From Wenjunlia tyrosinilytica (GTDB taxonomy: Bacteria; Actinomycetota; Actinomycetes; Streptomycetales; Streptomycetaceae), in NCBI RefSeq assembly GCF_014646055.1, contig NZ_BMMS01000011.1, positions 42,166 through 106,165 on the forward strand: a stretch of 64,000 nt of DNA. Reading direction: 5' to 3'. Below, in pieces: positions 37,747 to 45,827 of this stretch (the stretch's first letter is position 1; each line of letters opens with the position of its first letter). Below the pieces are notes generated by a model, which worked only from the letters and a program-made list of their open reading frames with translations, did no database searches and had not been told where the DNA came from. The translations under genes and the position numbers were made by a program.

Positions 37747-38676
37747 GTGAGCGCTGTGAACCTCATTCTGCCGCTGCTCGCCGCTGCGACCGCAGCGGCG
37801 CCGAGCGCTGCCGTCCTGGTCGCCGTACGCGGCCTGCGGCGCGAGGTCCGCGTGCTCCGCGTCGAGGTGGCTCAGGCGGCCGAGGCTTCCAAGGCCGCGC
37901 AGGCGCCCAGGGCCGCGGATGCGCCGCTCGGGGAGCGGGCGGGCGTACCGGCCGCCCGCAGCGCCACCGAGGACCTGGAGGGCGCCCTGCGCCGCCGCAC
38001 CGAGATACGTGACGCGGTCGCCGAGGCACTGGCCGAGGAGCGGGAGCGCGAGCTCGCCGAAGCCCGGGCGTTCTGGGCCGCGCAGGAGGCACGCGAGACC
38101 GCGGACGCCCCGTTCCTGGACGGCCGCCTCGACGACGCCGGGGACTGCCCCTCGCCTCCGCCCCGCCAGGTCGACCTGAGCGGCCTCGACGCCTTCCGGC
38201 AGGCGCCCAACACCAATATCCACGGCCCGTTCGACCAGCAGTTCACCGACGCGCTGCGCGAGGCGATCGACGAGCTGGCCCATGAGGACGAGGACGACGC
38301 CGACCACCCCGAGCCGGCCGTGCCCGACATGCGCCGCCACCCCTCGCACCCCGACTTCCGGCCCACCCCCGTCGTGGCCGACCAGGAGCGCACCACGGAC
38401 CGCCTCCTCGAGCTGGCCGAGTCCGGCACCCCGCTGACGGACGTGCGGCCCGGCCCGATGGGCACCCTCGACATCTACGTCTTCGGCGACGGCACCACGC
38501 TCTGCGTGACCCCGGGGAACCGCCCGGCCACCGAGCGGCTGGCCGAGGCGCTGCGCCGCGGGGAGACCGCGACCCTTCTGGGCGGCTCCGGCGTCGGCGG
38601 CGCCTACGCGCTCACCTTCGGCGTGGGCGACGAGAGCGTCTACCTCCTCGCCGACCGCGTGGTCACCTCGATCTGA
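37747..38676 (+). CDS. Hypothetical protein with N-terminal membrane helix and coiled region
   Basis: The protein is 309 residues if translation begins at the GTG at 37747 (TGGAG eight bases upstream), or 329 residues from the ATG at 37687. One hydrophobic segment (NLILPLLAAATAAAPSAAVL) is followed by a charged Ala/Glu/Arg helix-rich section (about 35-140). An acidic middle (DEDDADHPEP) and a compact C-terminal part with LDIYVFGDGTTLCVTPG and YLLADRVV come next. I do not recognise the family. It might be a membrane-tethered cytoplasmic protein. Confidence 0.7.
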   Translation: MSAVNLILPLLAAATAAAPSAAVLVAVRGLRREVRVLRVEVAQAAEASKAAQAPRAADAPLGERAGVPAARSATEDLEGALRRRTEIRDAVAEALAEERERELAEARAFWAAQEARETADAPFLDGRLDDAGDCPSPPPRQVDLSGLDAFRQAPNTNIHGPFDQQFTDALREAIDELAHEDEDDADHPEPAVPDMRRHPSHPDFRPTPVVADQERTTDRLLELAESGTPLTDVRPGPMGTLDIYVFGDGTTLCVTPGNRPATERLAEALRRGETATLLGGSGVGGAYALTFGVGDESVYLLADRVVTSI

Positions 38677-38711
38677 GGCCGCCCGCCGCGGGCGCCATTT
38701 CAGGCCACCCG

Positions 38712-38782
38712 CTCAGGGAATCCGCTCTCCGGGAATCCCGGCTCCAGGCATCCCCGCTCCGGGAATCCCCGCCCCGGGGATC
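38712..38782. repeat. Imperfect ~16-bp tandem repeat (ctccgggaatccccg)
   Basis: About four and a half degenerate copies of CTCCGGGAATCCCCG lie between two convergent genes. Each contains the small palindrome CGGGAATCCCG or a variant, so the array can fold into several alternative hairpins and may serve as a terminator region. Confidence 0.6.
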
Positions 38783-39151
38783 TCAGGACGCCCGGCCGTC
38801 CATGAGCCGCGCGGTCACCTCGACATTCCGCAGCGCCTCCTCCAGCACCTCCCGCGCGGCCACGCGTGCCCACTCCCCGGCGGGAGCGGCGATCGCGGCC
38901 GCGAGGTCGTGCCCGGCCACCGCCACCTGGTCACCCACCGCGAAGGGACCCGCGTCCGGCAGCGGTACCGGCTCGCGGTCCGGCGCCTCGAGGCGCTGAG
39001 CCGCGTCGGCCAGCCCCCGCGCGAGGGCGAGAGCCGCGTCGGCGCGGCTGCCGAAACCGGGCACATCGCCCAGCAGCCTGCCCTGCGGCAGGGCTCTGAG
39101 GCGGTCGGCGAGGCGGTCCACGGCATGCAGCAGAGGGGCGGCGTCGAGCAT
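38783..39151 (-). CDS. Hypothetical alpha-helical protein
   Basis: The 122-residue protein (ATG at 39151) is rich in Ala, Arg and Leu. It has helices such as HAVDRLADRLRALPQGRL and AAQRLEAPDREP, a short VGDQVAVAGHDLAAAI segment, and a final VAAREVLEEALRNVEVTARLM helix. There is no signal peptide. I do not recognise a family. A coiled or helical bundle is likely. Confidence 0.65.
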   Translation of the reverse strand: MLDAAPLLHAVDRLADRLRALPQGRLLGDVPGFGSRADAALALARGLADAAQRLEAPDREPVPLPDAGPFAVGDQVAVAGHDLAAAIAAPAGEWARVAAREVLEEALRNVEVTARLMDGRAS

Positions 39152-39364
39152 GCGACGAGAGTAGCCGCGCCGCAGGCCAGAGCGGGTACATGGTGGGCAC
39201 AAGTTCACAAGCGGCAACTGTGCGCGACCGAATTCACCGGCCTCGACACATATCCGACCGGGCGAACGGGTACGACCCCGGCATCTGTCGTCGTGCCGCC
39301 GACTGTTGCCATTACAGCCAGGCTCAGGCACAGTCAGGTAACGGCACGCTAACCGGAGGCGCCC

Positions 39365-39595
39365 ATGTCCCAGATCTTCTCCGAAGAGACCCATCGGAAC
39401 ATGCTCTCCCGCATCCCCATCGTCACCGGCCGCGACGTGGGTGAATGGATCCGAGCCGTAGACGAGGGTCCCGCTCTCTGCCGCTTCGAAGAGAAAGTCA
39501 ACTGGCTCCGCTCCGAGCACAACCTGCCCTTCGGCCACGCGAAGGCAATCGTCCACGAATACGACCTGAGGCGGGCCGCGCGCAAACTGCAGTAG
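39365..39595 (+). CDS. DUF4287 domain protein
   Basis: The 76-residue protein carries the DUF4287 pattern: an N-terminal helix (ETHRNMLSRI), then VTGRDVGEWIRAVDE, and the C-terminal KVNWLRSEHNLPFGHAKAIVHEY with the conserved H-A-x-A-I-V-x-E. GGAGG precedes the ATG. The function is unknown; related domains occur alone or fused to DUF5655. An AT-rich region upstream contains two GGCACAA/GCCATTA-like patches but no clear promoter. Confidence 0.85.
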   Translation: MSQIFSEETHRNMLSRIPIVTGRDVGEWIRAVDEGPALCRFEEKVNWLRSEHNLPFGHAKAIVHEYDLRRAARKLQ

Positions 39596-39614
39596 CCGGC
39601 GCCCGGACACACGG

Positions 39615-39686
39615 ACGGCCCGTCGTACGTATATGACGTGGACGGGCCGTTGGCCGTGCAGGGCCCGGTGGCGGTGCCACCGGGCC
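39615..39686. terminator. Two successive terminator hairpins between convergent genes
   Basis: Hairpin one pairs ACGGCCCGTC (39615-39624) with GACGGGCCGT (39641-39650). Hairpin two pairs GGCCCGGTGGC (39662-39672) with GCCACCGGGCC (39676-39686) around a three-base loop. They lie between the DUF4287 gene and the oppositely oriented BI-1 gene. Confidence 0.85.
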
Positions 39687-39710
39687 GTCGTACGGAGCCG
39701 TACGGTCGCG

Positions 39711-40595
39711 CTAGTCGCGCAGGATGGACAGCAGCCGCAGCAGCTCCAGGTAGATCCACACCAGGGAGAGCGTGAGCCCGAAGGCGGCCATCCAGGACTC
39801 CTCGCGCGGGGCGCCCTGCTGGACACCGCGCTCGATCTCGTTGAAGTCCAGGGTCAGGAAGAACGCGCCGATCAGGATGCCCACGATGCCGACGACGATG
39901 CCGAGGCCGCCGGAGCGCAGGCCCAGACCGTCCCCGCCGCCGATCCACGCCGCCAGGGCGTTGATCGAGACGAGCACCACGAAGCCGATGGCGATGGCGA
40001 TGCCCGCGCGCTGATAGCGCGGGGTGACCCTGATCGCGCCGACCTTGTAGGCGAACAGCGTCCCGGCGAAGACCGCGAGCGTGCCCAGGACCGCCTGGGC
40101 GACCACTCCGTCGTACGCGTAGTTGAAGGCGTGGCTGACCGCGCCGACGGCGAAGCCCTCCAGCACCGCGTAGGCCAGGATCAGCGCGGGGCTGATCCGG
40201 CGGCGGAAGAAGATGACGAGGTAGACACCGAGCGCGGCGATCGCCGCCAGTCCCGCGATGCCGAAATTCCGCACGGGGACGGTCATCCAGGCCACGGCGG
40301 CCGAGGCCACGAACAGGCCCAGCGTCATCGCCGTGCGCATCACGACGTCGTCGATGGTCATCCGGCCGGTCTGCACCGGGCCCGCGGGCGGTGCGCCGTA
40401 CATCTGCTGGAGCTGGTCGGGCGTGAGATCGCCCTGGGCGTACGGGTTGCCGCCCGCGTACGGGTTGCCCTGGTAGGGCCCACCGGCCTGCGGCTGCTGG
40501 GGGGCGTGCGGACCCGCCTGCGGTCCGCCGAAGCCCGCATAGCTGTTGTCGCGGCTGAAACCCCGCCGCGAGAACATCGGGTTGCTGCTCCTCAT
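39711..40595 (-). CDS. Bax inhibitor-1/YccA family membrane protein
   Basis: The 294-residue protein has a proline/glycine/glutamine-rich cytoplasmic N-terminus (about residues 1-75, with GNPYAGGNPYA repeats) and then seven hydrophobic helices. The BI-1 family core includes RTAMTLGLFVASAAVAW, ILAYAVLEGFAVGAVSHAF and a C-terminal ESWMAAFGLTLSLVWIYLELLRLL. BI-1 proteins are pH-gated calcium leak channels in some bacteria. The ATG at 40595 has GGAG upstream. Confidence 0.92.
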   Translation of the reverse strand: MRSSNPMFSRRGFSRDNSYAGFGGPQAGPHAPQQPQAGGPYQGNPYAGGNPYAQGDLTPDQLQQMYGAPPAGPVQTGRMTIDDVVMRTAMTLGLFVASAAVAWMTVPVRNFGIAGLAAIAALGVYLVIFFRRRISPALILAYAVLEGFAVGAVSHAFNYAYDGVVAQAVLGTLAVFAGTLFAYKVGAIRVTPRYQRAGIAIAIGFVVLVSINALAAWIGGGDGLGLRSGGLGIVVGIVGILIGAFFLTLDFNEIERGVQQGAPREESWMAAFGLTLSLVWIYLELLRLLSILRD

Positions 40596-40714
40596 TTCAC
40601 TCCTCCATGGGCCACGTGGTGCAGCCGTCGAGCCAAGAGTAATAGCTTGGCAAAAGAAAGGCTCTCGTTCCTGGGCACGATCTTTCCCGTCAGAGGCCCT
40701 CGCACACTGGAACG

Positions 40715-41154
40715 ATGACGAGTGAGCCGGCGTTCCACGCACTCCTCGCCGGTGATCCGGCGCCCGGAGTGCTCGACCGGCCCGCCGACGAGCCCGCCGA
40801 GGACATCCTGGCGGCTGCCCGCCGGAAGGGTTGGACGGCCGCGCTGCTCGATCTCGAGGGCGTCCGCGGCAGACCCGCGTTCTTCGACCGCTGCGCCGAG
40901 GCCCTGCGGCTTCCGGACCGGTTCGGGCGGAACTGGGACGCGCTCGCCGATTGCCCCACCGACCTGTCGTGGTGTGAGACCGGGGCCGGGCGGCTGGTGC
41001 TGGTGCGCGGCTGGGAGGGTTCCGGGAGAGCTCGCCGCGTGAGTGGGAGAGCGCCGTGGAGGTCTTCGAGTCATCCGTGCGGCACTGGCGGGGAACGCCC
41101 ACACCGATGGCGGTACTCCTGCGGAGGAAGCGGGACTGCCCGCATTCTGTTTGA
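40715..41154 (+). pseudogene. Barstar-family gene with a one-base frameshift
   Basis: The first 100 or so codons encode a barstar-like protein (GWTAALLDLEGVRGRPAFFDRCAEALRLP, then FGRNWDALADCPTDLSW). The frame then fails around 41015-41040. The next frame, offset as expected from loss of one base, continues the family with EWESAVEVFESSVRHWR and PTPMAVLLRRKR up to the TGA at 41152-41154. This is either a real pseudogene or a base-call error. No barnase-type nuclease gene lies nearby. In family members this protein inhibits a ribonuclease. Confidence 0.7.
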
Positions 41155-41270
41155 AAGCGGAACAGAAACCCAATGGGCGCGGAGGATCTCCCGGAGGGGG
41201 CGAAAAAGCTGAACGGGACGCGGTCGGCGGCGTCCGACCACGTCCAGTGCAGCCCCCTGGTTGAACCAGG

Positions 41271-41352
41271 TGCCCGGAGCGGGACTTGAACCCGCACGGC
41301 CTCTAGGCCAAGGAGGTTTAAGCTCCTCGTGTCTGCATTCCACCATCCGGGC
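41271..41352 (-). tRNA. bldA: tRNA-Leu, anticodon UAA (bldA)
   Basis: On the minus strand the 5' acceptor GCCCGGA (41346-41352) pairs with TCCGGGC near the 3' end, with discriminator A at 41271 and no encoded CCA. The anticodon stem AGGAG/CTCCT encloses loop CTTAAAC, giving anticodon TAA. A class II variable arm GGCC-TAGA-GGCC and T arm GCGGG-TTCAAGT-CCCGC follow. A leucine tRNA reading UUA in Streptomyces is bldA, which limits translation of TTA-containing developmental and antibiotic genes. I saw no in-frame TTA among the genes called here. Confidence 0.93.
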
Positions 41353-41657
41353 AAGCAGGGTGCGCGCGGCCCGTTCCGAACCGTCCAGGGACATGACGAG
41401 CCTAGCCGTTCACGGTCCTTCAACTGCACGTCTCCTGCTCTAGGTTGTCTTATTTCATTGACACATGACTAGGTGTCATATTCATGCTTGCCCCGGGCCT
41501 GACGCTGCGTGCAGGACGCTTTTTAGCGGGCCGCATCCCGGTCTCATTCCCGGACCGCGTTTGCAGATGACGCAAACTCGCCCTCGCCCGCGAGGGCCGT
41601 ATGCGGCGAGGACATAGGTATGCCCCCGGAGGGTGTCTCCGGGGGCATACGTGTCGG
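41353..41657. other. Upstream region of the tRNA-Leu gene with inverted repeats
   Basis: On the minus strand, TAGGCT (41399-41404) is a possible -10 box about 47 bp upstream of the mature tRNA; TTGAAG (41418-41423) is a weak -35 with too short a spacer (13 bp). Further out, TGACAC-N8-GTGTCA (41459-41478) forms an inverted repeat in an AT-rich segment. GTATGCCCCCGGAG/CTCCGGGGGCATAC (41618-41650) is listed separately as a terminator. Confidence 0.5.
41618..41650 (-). terminator. Terminator after the CFA-synthase-like gene
   Basis: A perfect 14-bp stem (GTATGCCCCCGGAG with CTCCGGGGGCATAC) with a GGTGT loop lies seven bases beyond the stop codon of the methyltransferase gene. Confidence 0.9.
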
Positions 41658-42980
41658 TCACTTCTGGAGGGTGTCCCCGAAGAGCCAGTCCTCACGGGTG
41701 AGCGGCAGGCCCGACTCCCCACTCGCGGGTGTGCGCACCGCGAGCACCTGGTTGACACCGATCCGGTTCTGCTCGAACGCGATGGCGCTGGCCGCCATGT
41801 ACAGGCGCCACACCCGCGCCCGGCCCGGCGAGGTCAGGCGCACCGCCCGGTCCCAGTTCCGCTCCAGATTGCCCACCCAGTGCCGCAGTGTCAGCGCGTA
41901 GTGCTCGCGGATCGACTGCACATCGCGGACCTCGAACCCCGCGTCCTCCAGTATCGAGACGGTGGTCCCGACGGGAGACAGCTCACCGTCGGGAAAGACA
42001 TACGCGGCGATGAAGGGGTCCACCTCGTAGGGGCCCTCGACCGGACGCCGGGAGATCTGATGGTTGAGCAGGCGCCCGCCCGGGCGGAGCAGACCGTGGA
42101 GCTCATGGGCATAAGTGCGGTATTCGGCCGAGCCGACGTGCTCGGCCATGCCGACGCTGGAAATGGCGTCGAACGGCCCGTCCTTGACCTGCCGGTAATC
42201 CTGGAGCCTGATGTCCACGCGGTCGGCGAGCCCCGCCTCGGCCACGCGCTTGCGGGCGTAGGTGGCCTGTTCGCCGGACAGTGTCACCCCCACCACCTCG
42301 ACCCCGTATGTCCTGGCGGCATGCAGCGCCATCGAGCCCCAGCCGCAGCCGACGTCGAGCAGCCGCTGGCCGGCGCGCAGCCCCAGCTTGCGGCAGACCA
42401 GGTCGAGCTTGTCGCGCTGGGCCTCGGCCAGCGGGGCGTGGGGCGCGGCGAAGTAGGCGCACGAGTAGACCATCGACTCGCCGAGGACCATCCCGTAGAA
42501 CGCGTTGCCCACGTCGTAGTGGTGGCTGATCGCCTGGCGGTCGCGGCGCATGCTGTGCACACCGCCGCGCAGACTGCGGGCCTCCTCGCGCGGAGGCTTG
42601 GGGGGCGGGCCGAGGCCGGACAGGGACACGGCCTCCCGCACCACGCGGCGTACATGCCTGTCGCGCAGCCGGGACAGGCGGCGCAGGGCGGAGGGCGCCT
42701 TCGCCGTCATGTCCACCTGGTCACCGAGGCGGGTGAACCGCGCCATCACCTCGTAGAGGTCGCCCTCCACGTCGATCTCCCCGGCCACCCAGCCGCGGGC
42801 GAGACCCACCTCGTCGGGGCGCCACAGCACCCGGCGCAGTGCCCGGCGGTCGCGGATCACCAGGGCGGGGGCGTCGGGCGGCCCCGCCTCACTGCCGTCC
42901 CAGGCGCGGATGCGCAGCGGCGGCGGTACGTCCAGAGCCTGTGTGAGGAGCGCGGCGATCCTCCCGGCCGCATCACCCAT
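41658..42980 (-). CDS. Cyclopropane-fatty-acyl-phospholipid synthase-family methyltransferase
   Basis: These enzymes methylate unsaturated acyl chains of phospholipids using SAM. The 440-residue protein has an N-terminal lipid-facing region. The core has AISHHYDVGNAFYGMVLG, SMVYSCAYF, the SAM loop LLDVGCGWGSMALHAA, ISSVGMAEHVG and DPFIAAYVFPDGELSP. All are typical of the CFA synthase family. The ATG at 42980 has GGAGG eight bases upstream; a GTG nine bases earlier is also in frame. It is monocistronic, with a strong terminator. Confidence 0.92.
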   Translation of the reverse strand: MGDAAGRIAALLTQALDVPPPLRIRAWDGSEAGPPDAPALVIRDRRALRRVLWRPDEVGLARGWVAGEIDVEGDLYEVMARFTRLGDQVDMTAKAPSALRRLSRLRDRHVRRVVREAVSLSGLGPPPKPPREEARSLRGGVHSMRRDRQAISHHYDVGNAFYGMVLGESMVYSCAYFAAPHAPLAEAQRDKLDLVCRKLGLRAGQRLLDVGCGWGSMALHAARTYGVEVVGVTLSGEQATYARKRVAEAGLADRVDIRLQDYRQVKDGPFDAISSVGMAEHVGSAEYRTYAHELHGLLRPGGRLLNHQISRRPVEGPYEVDPFIAAYVFPDGELSPVGTTVSILEDAGFEVRDVQSIREHYALTLRHWVGNLERNWDRAVRLTSPGRARVWRLYMAASAIAFEQNRIGVNQVLAVRTPASGESGLPLTREDWLFGDTLQK

Positions 42981-43071
42981 GGTGCACACCTCCGGTCACA
43001 TGGAGTGGCTGACCTTGACCACTTCACACCAACCGGTCATGTCGGGCGCCCTATTCCGGGCCCGAAACGAC

Positions 43072-43115
43072 GAGCAACGGGCGTCCGCCCCACGGATGGC
43101 GGACGCCCGTTGCTC
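43072..43115 (-). terminator. Terminator after the ndh gene
   Basis: An 18-bp perfect stem (GAGCAACGGGCGTCCGCC with GGCGGACGCCCGTTGCTC) and eight-base loop lie 36 bp beyond the NADH dehydrogenase stop. Confidence 0.92.
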
Positions 43116-43150
43116 CTACGTGCTGAACCGGACCGAGCCGGCTGCGGGGG

Positions 43151-44521
43151 TCAGGAAGCCTTGGCCTCGGCCTTCTCCTCCTCGGCCCGCTGCGCCACGG
43201 CGGCGCTCACGGGAGCGGCCGCGGTGTAGAACTCTCCGCGCGGGTTCTCCATCGCGCCGAGGGAGACGACCTCGCGCTTGAGGACCGCGGCGAGCGCCCA
43301 GTCGGCGAAGACCCGGATCTTGCGGTTGAACGTCGGCATCGCCATGCCGTGGTAGCCGCGGTGGCAGTACCAGGCCAGACGGCCCTTGAGCCGGATCTTG
43401 CCGAACAGCAGGGCGACACCCTTGTGCAGGCCGAGGCCCGCGACGGCGCCGAGGTTCTTGTGCTTGTACTCGGCCTGCGGGAAGCCGCGCATCCCCGCGA
43501 TGACGTTGTCGGCCAGGACCTTGGACTGGCGCAGCGCGTGCTGGGCGTTCGGCGGGCACCAGGCGCCCTCGCCGGCGGCCAGGTCCGGCACCTGGGCGTT
43601 GTCGCCCGCGGCCCAGATGTAGTCCGTGCCCTGCACCTGGAGGGTGGGGGCGGTGTCCACGTGGCCGCGCGGGCCGAGCGGCAGGCCGAAGCGGCCGAGC
43701 GCCGGGTTCGGCTTGACGCCCGCGGTCCATACGATGGTGGACGCGTCGACCTCGAGGCCGTTCTTGAGCACCACGTGCTTGTCGACGCAGGACTCCATCG
43801 AGGTGTTGAGGTACACCTCGATACCGCGCTCCTGGAGGTGCTTGAGTCCCCACTCGCCGAGTTCGGGGCCGACTTCGGGAAGGATGCGGCCCGCCGCCTC
43901 GACGAGGATGAACCGCATGTCCTCGCGCTTGACGTTCTTGTAGTACTTGGTGGCGTACCGGGCCATGTCCTCGACCTCGCCGATGGTCTCGGCGCCCGCG
44001 AAACCGCCGCCGACGAAGACGAAGGTCAGCGCCTCGCGGCGGACGTTCTCATCGGTGGTGGAGTCGGCCTTGTCGAGCTGCTCCAGGACGTGGTTGCGCA
44101 GCCCGATGGCCTCCTCGACGCCCTTCATACCGATGCCGTGCTCGGCCAGGCCGGGGATCGGGAAGGTGCGGGAGACCGCGCCGAGTGCGATGACGAGGTA
44201 GTCGAAGGGCAGGTCGTACGACTCGCCCACCAGGGGCGTGATCGTGGCGACCTTGCGCTCCTGGTCGATGGTCGTGACGTGGCCGGTGAGGACCTCCGCC
44301 TGGGGGAGCACACGTCGCAGGGGGACCACGACGTGGCGGGGGGAGATACTGCCGGCGGCAGCTTCGGGGAGGAAGGGCTGGTACGTCATGTACGACCGGG
44401 GGTCGACGACCGTCACGGTCGCCTCGTCGTAGCGCATCTTCTTCAGAATGCGCTGCGCCGCGTACAGGCCGACGTACCCGCCTCCGACTACGAGGATCCG
44501 AGGACGCTCCGTGGTGCTCAT
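43151..44521 (-). CDS. ndh: Type II NADH dehydrogenase
   Basis: NDH-2 passes electrons from NADH to menaquinone without pumping protons. The 456-residue flavoprotein has the FAD motif VVGGGYVGLYAA near the N-terminus, a second dinucleotide fold in FVFVGGGFAGAETIGEVEDM for NADH, VWTAGVKPNP and YIWAAGDNAQVPD. A C-terminal membrane-associating region (RGYHGMAMPTFNRKIRVF...) follows. The ATG at 44521 begins MSTTERP. A Rex-like dyad 35 bp upstream suggests NADH/NAD+ control. Confidence 0.93.
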   Translation of the reverse strand: MSTTERPRILVVGGGYVGLYAAQRILKKMRYDEATVTVVDPRSYMTYQPFLPEAAAGSISPRHVVVPLRRVLPQAEVLTGHVTTIDQERKVATITPLVGESYDLPFDYLVIALGAVSRTFPIPGLAEHGIGMKGVEEAIGLRNHVLEQLDKADSTTDENVRREALTFVFVGGGFAGAETIGEVEDMARYATKYYKNVKREDMRFILVEAAGRILPEVGPELGEWGLKHLQERGIEVYLNTSMESCVDKHVVLKNGLEVDASTIVWTAGVKPNPALGRFGLPLGPRGHVDTAPTLQVQGTDYIWAAGDNAQVPDLAAGEGAWCPPNAQHALRQSKVLADNVIAGMRGFPQAEYKHKNLGAVAGLGLHKGVALLFGKIRLKGRLAWYCHRGYHGMAMPTFNRKIRVFADWALAAVLKREVVSLGAMENPRGEFYTAAAPVSAAVAQRAEEEKAEAKAS

Positions 44522-44885
44522 AGGAAAAGTATCCAGCACCCCAATGGGGGGTGCTCGTGAGGCCAGTCACAAGCCTCTGGACACCTGCTGCTACACTCCG
44601 CGACCCGGCTCCGACCGAGGGGTTCGCAGGGTCCCCCATCCCCCCGCTGAGCAGCGACGATGGCCCTGCGGCGGATACTTCCCGGCCGCCCTGCGGATCG
44701 CCTGCGCGGGGCTCGAAGCCGCCTCGATCACCGCCGCGCGACCCGCCCGGGGGCCCCGGCGGGCCGGATCGCGTCATTCGGACGGGAACTTCATGTGAAG
44801 AAATTCACGAAGTTCCCCGCGCGACGCGTGGAAGGTGGTGCCGGGAGGGCTCGCAAGGGCCGTGCGGCCCCTCTTTCCGGCCCTG
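44522..44885. other. Upstream region of ndh
   Basis: The 364-bp gap contains an inverted repeat AGCACCCC/GGGGTGCT near 44534-44554 in the ndh leader and the Rex-like dyad just upstream. An AT-rich patch (gaagaaattcacgaag) sits near 44797. No gene is apparent on either strand. Confidence 0.5.
44556..44571 (-). promoter_or_regulatory. Rex-like operator upstream of ndh
   Basis: On the minus strand the 16-mer TGTGACTGGCCTCACG keeps the outer TGTGA and TCAC arms of the Rex operator consensus (TGTGAAC-N3-TTCACA) at the right spacing, with changed central positions. It lies 35 bp upstream of the ndh start. Rex represses respiratory genes when NAD+ is high, and ndh is a known class of Rex target. 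Confidence 0.5.
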
Positions 44886-45827
44886 TCACACCTGGCTCCA
44901 GGCGATCCCGTCGAGGATGTCGTGCTCGCTCACAACCACCTCGGAGGCACCGATCCGCTCCATGAGGGTGAGCAGGACCAGGGCCCCGGCACCGATCACA
45001 TCGACTCGCCCGGGATGCAGAACGGGGATGGCGGCGCGCTCGGCGTAGGCGGCCGACAGGAGCCGGCCGGTGACCTCGCGGACCCGGTCGGCACCGATCC
45101 TCGAGTGGTGGATCGCCGAGGAGTCGTACTCGGCCAGGCCCAGGGCGATGGCGGCGACCGTGGTGACGGAGCCGGCCAGGCCCACGAGGGTGCGGGCCTC
45201 GGCGAGCGGGACGGTGCGCTCCACCTCGTCCAGAGCCGCCTCGATGTCGGCTCGTATGGCGGCGATCCGCTGCGGGGTCGGGGGATCGACGACCTGTCCG
45301 TCCGCGACGAGGTGCCGCTCGGTCATCCGGACACAGCCGACGTCGACCGACCGGGCGGCGCGCACATGCTCCTCGCCCACGACGAACTCCGTCGAGCCGC
45401 CCCCGATGTCGACCACCAGGAAGGGCTTGTCCAGATGGTCCTTGCCGGCCAGTTCCCGGGTGGCGCCGATGAAGGAGAACTCCGCCTCCTGGTCGCCCGA
45501 GATCACCTCGGGCTCGACACCGAGGATCTCCACGACGCCGTCGACGAACTCCTGGCGGTTCTCGGCGTCACGGGACGCGGAGGTGGCGACGAAGCGGACC
45601 TTCTCGGCGCCGAGCTCGCGGACAGCCCGGGCGTACTCCCGGCAGGCGGCGAAGGTGCGCTCCAGCGCTTCGGGGGCCAGGCGCCCCGTCCGGTCCACGC
45701 CCTGCCCCAGCCGCACGATGGTCATCCGGCGGTCGAGGTCCTTGAGCTCACCGGTCACCGGGTCCGCGTCCGCGACGAGCAGGCGGATGGAGTTGGTGCC
45801 GCAGTCGACGGCGGCGACACGCGTCAC
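44886..45827 (-). CDS. ppx: Exopolyphosphatase/guanosine pentaphosphatase (Ppx/GppA)
   Basis: The 313-residue ASKHA-fold phosphatase has AAVDCGTNSIRLLVAD at the start, FVATSASRDAEN, VVDIGGGSTEFVVG and GLAGSVTTVAAIALG. It hydrolyses polyphosphate ends and perhaps pppGpp. It is shorter than E. coli Ppx and matches the single-domain actinobacterial form. The GTG at 45827 overlaps the DUF501 stop by four bases, indicating coupled translation. Confidence 0.93.
   Translation of the reverse strand: MTRVAAVDCGTNSIRLLVADADPVTGELKDLDRRMTIVRLGQGVDRTGRLAPEALERTFAACREYARAVRELGAEKVRFVATSASRDAENRQEFVDGVVEILGVEPEVISGDQEAEFSFIGATRELAGKDHLDKPFLVVDIGGGSTEFVVGEEHVRAARSVDVGCVRMTERHLVADGQVVDPPTPQRIAAIRADIEAALDEVERTVPLAEARTLVGLAGSVTTVAAIALGLAEYDSSAIHHSRIGADRVREVTGRLLSAAYAERAAIPVLHPGRVDVIGAGALVLLTLMERIGASEVVVSEHDILDGIAWSQV

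Noticed and set aside
40715..41154. Barnase-barstar toxin-antitoxin pair
   Set aside because: Only a barstar-like frame is present and it is frameshifted; no ribonuclease gene is adjacent on either side.
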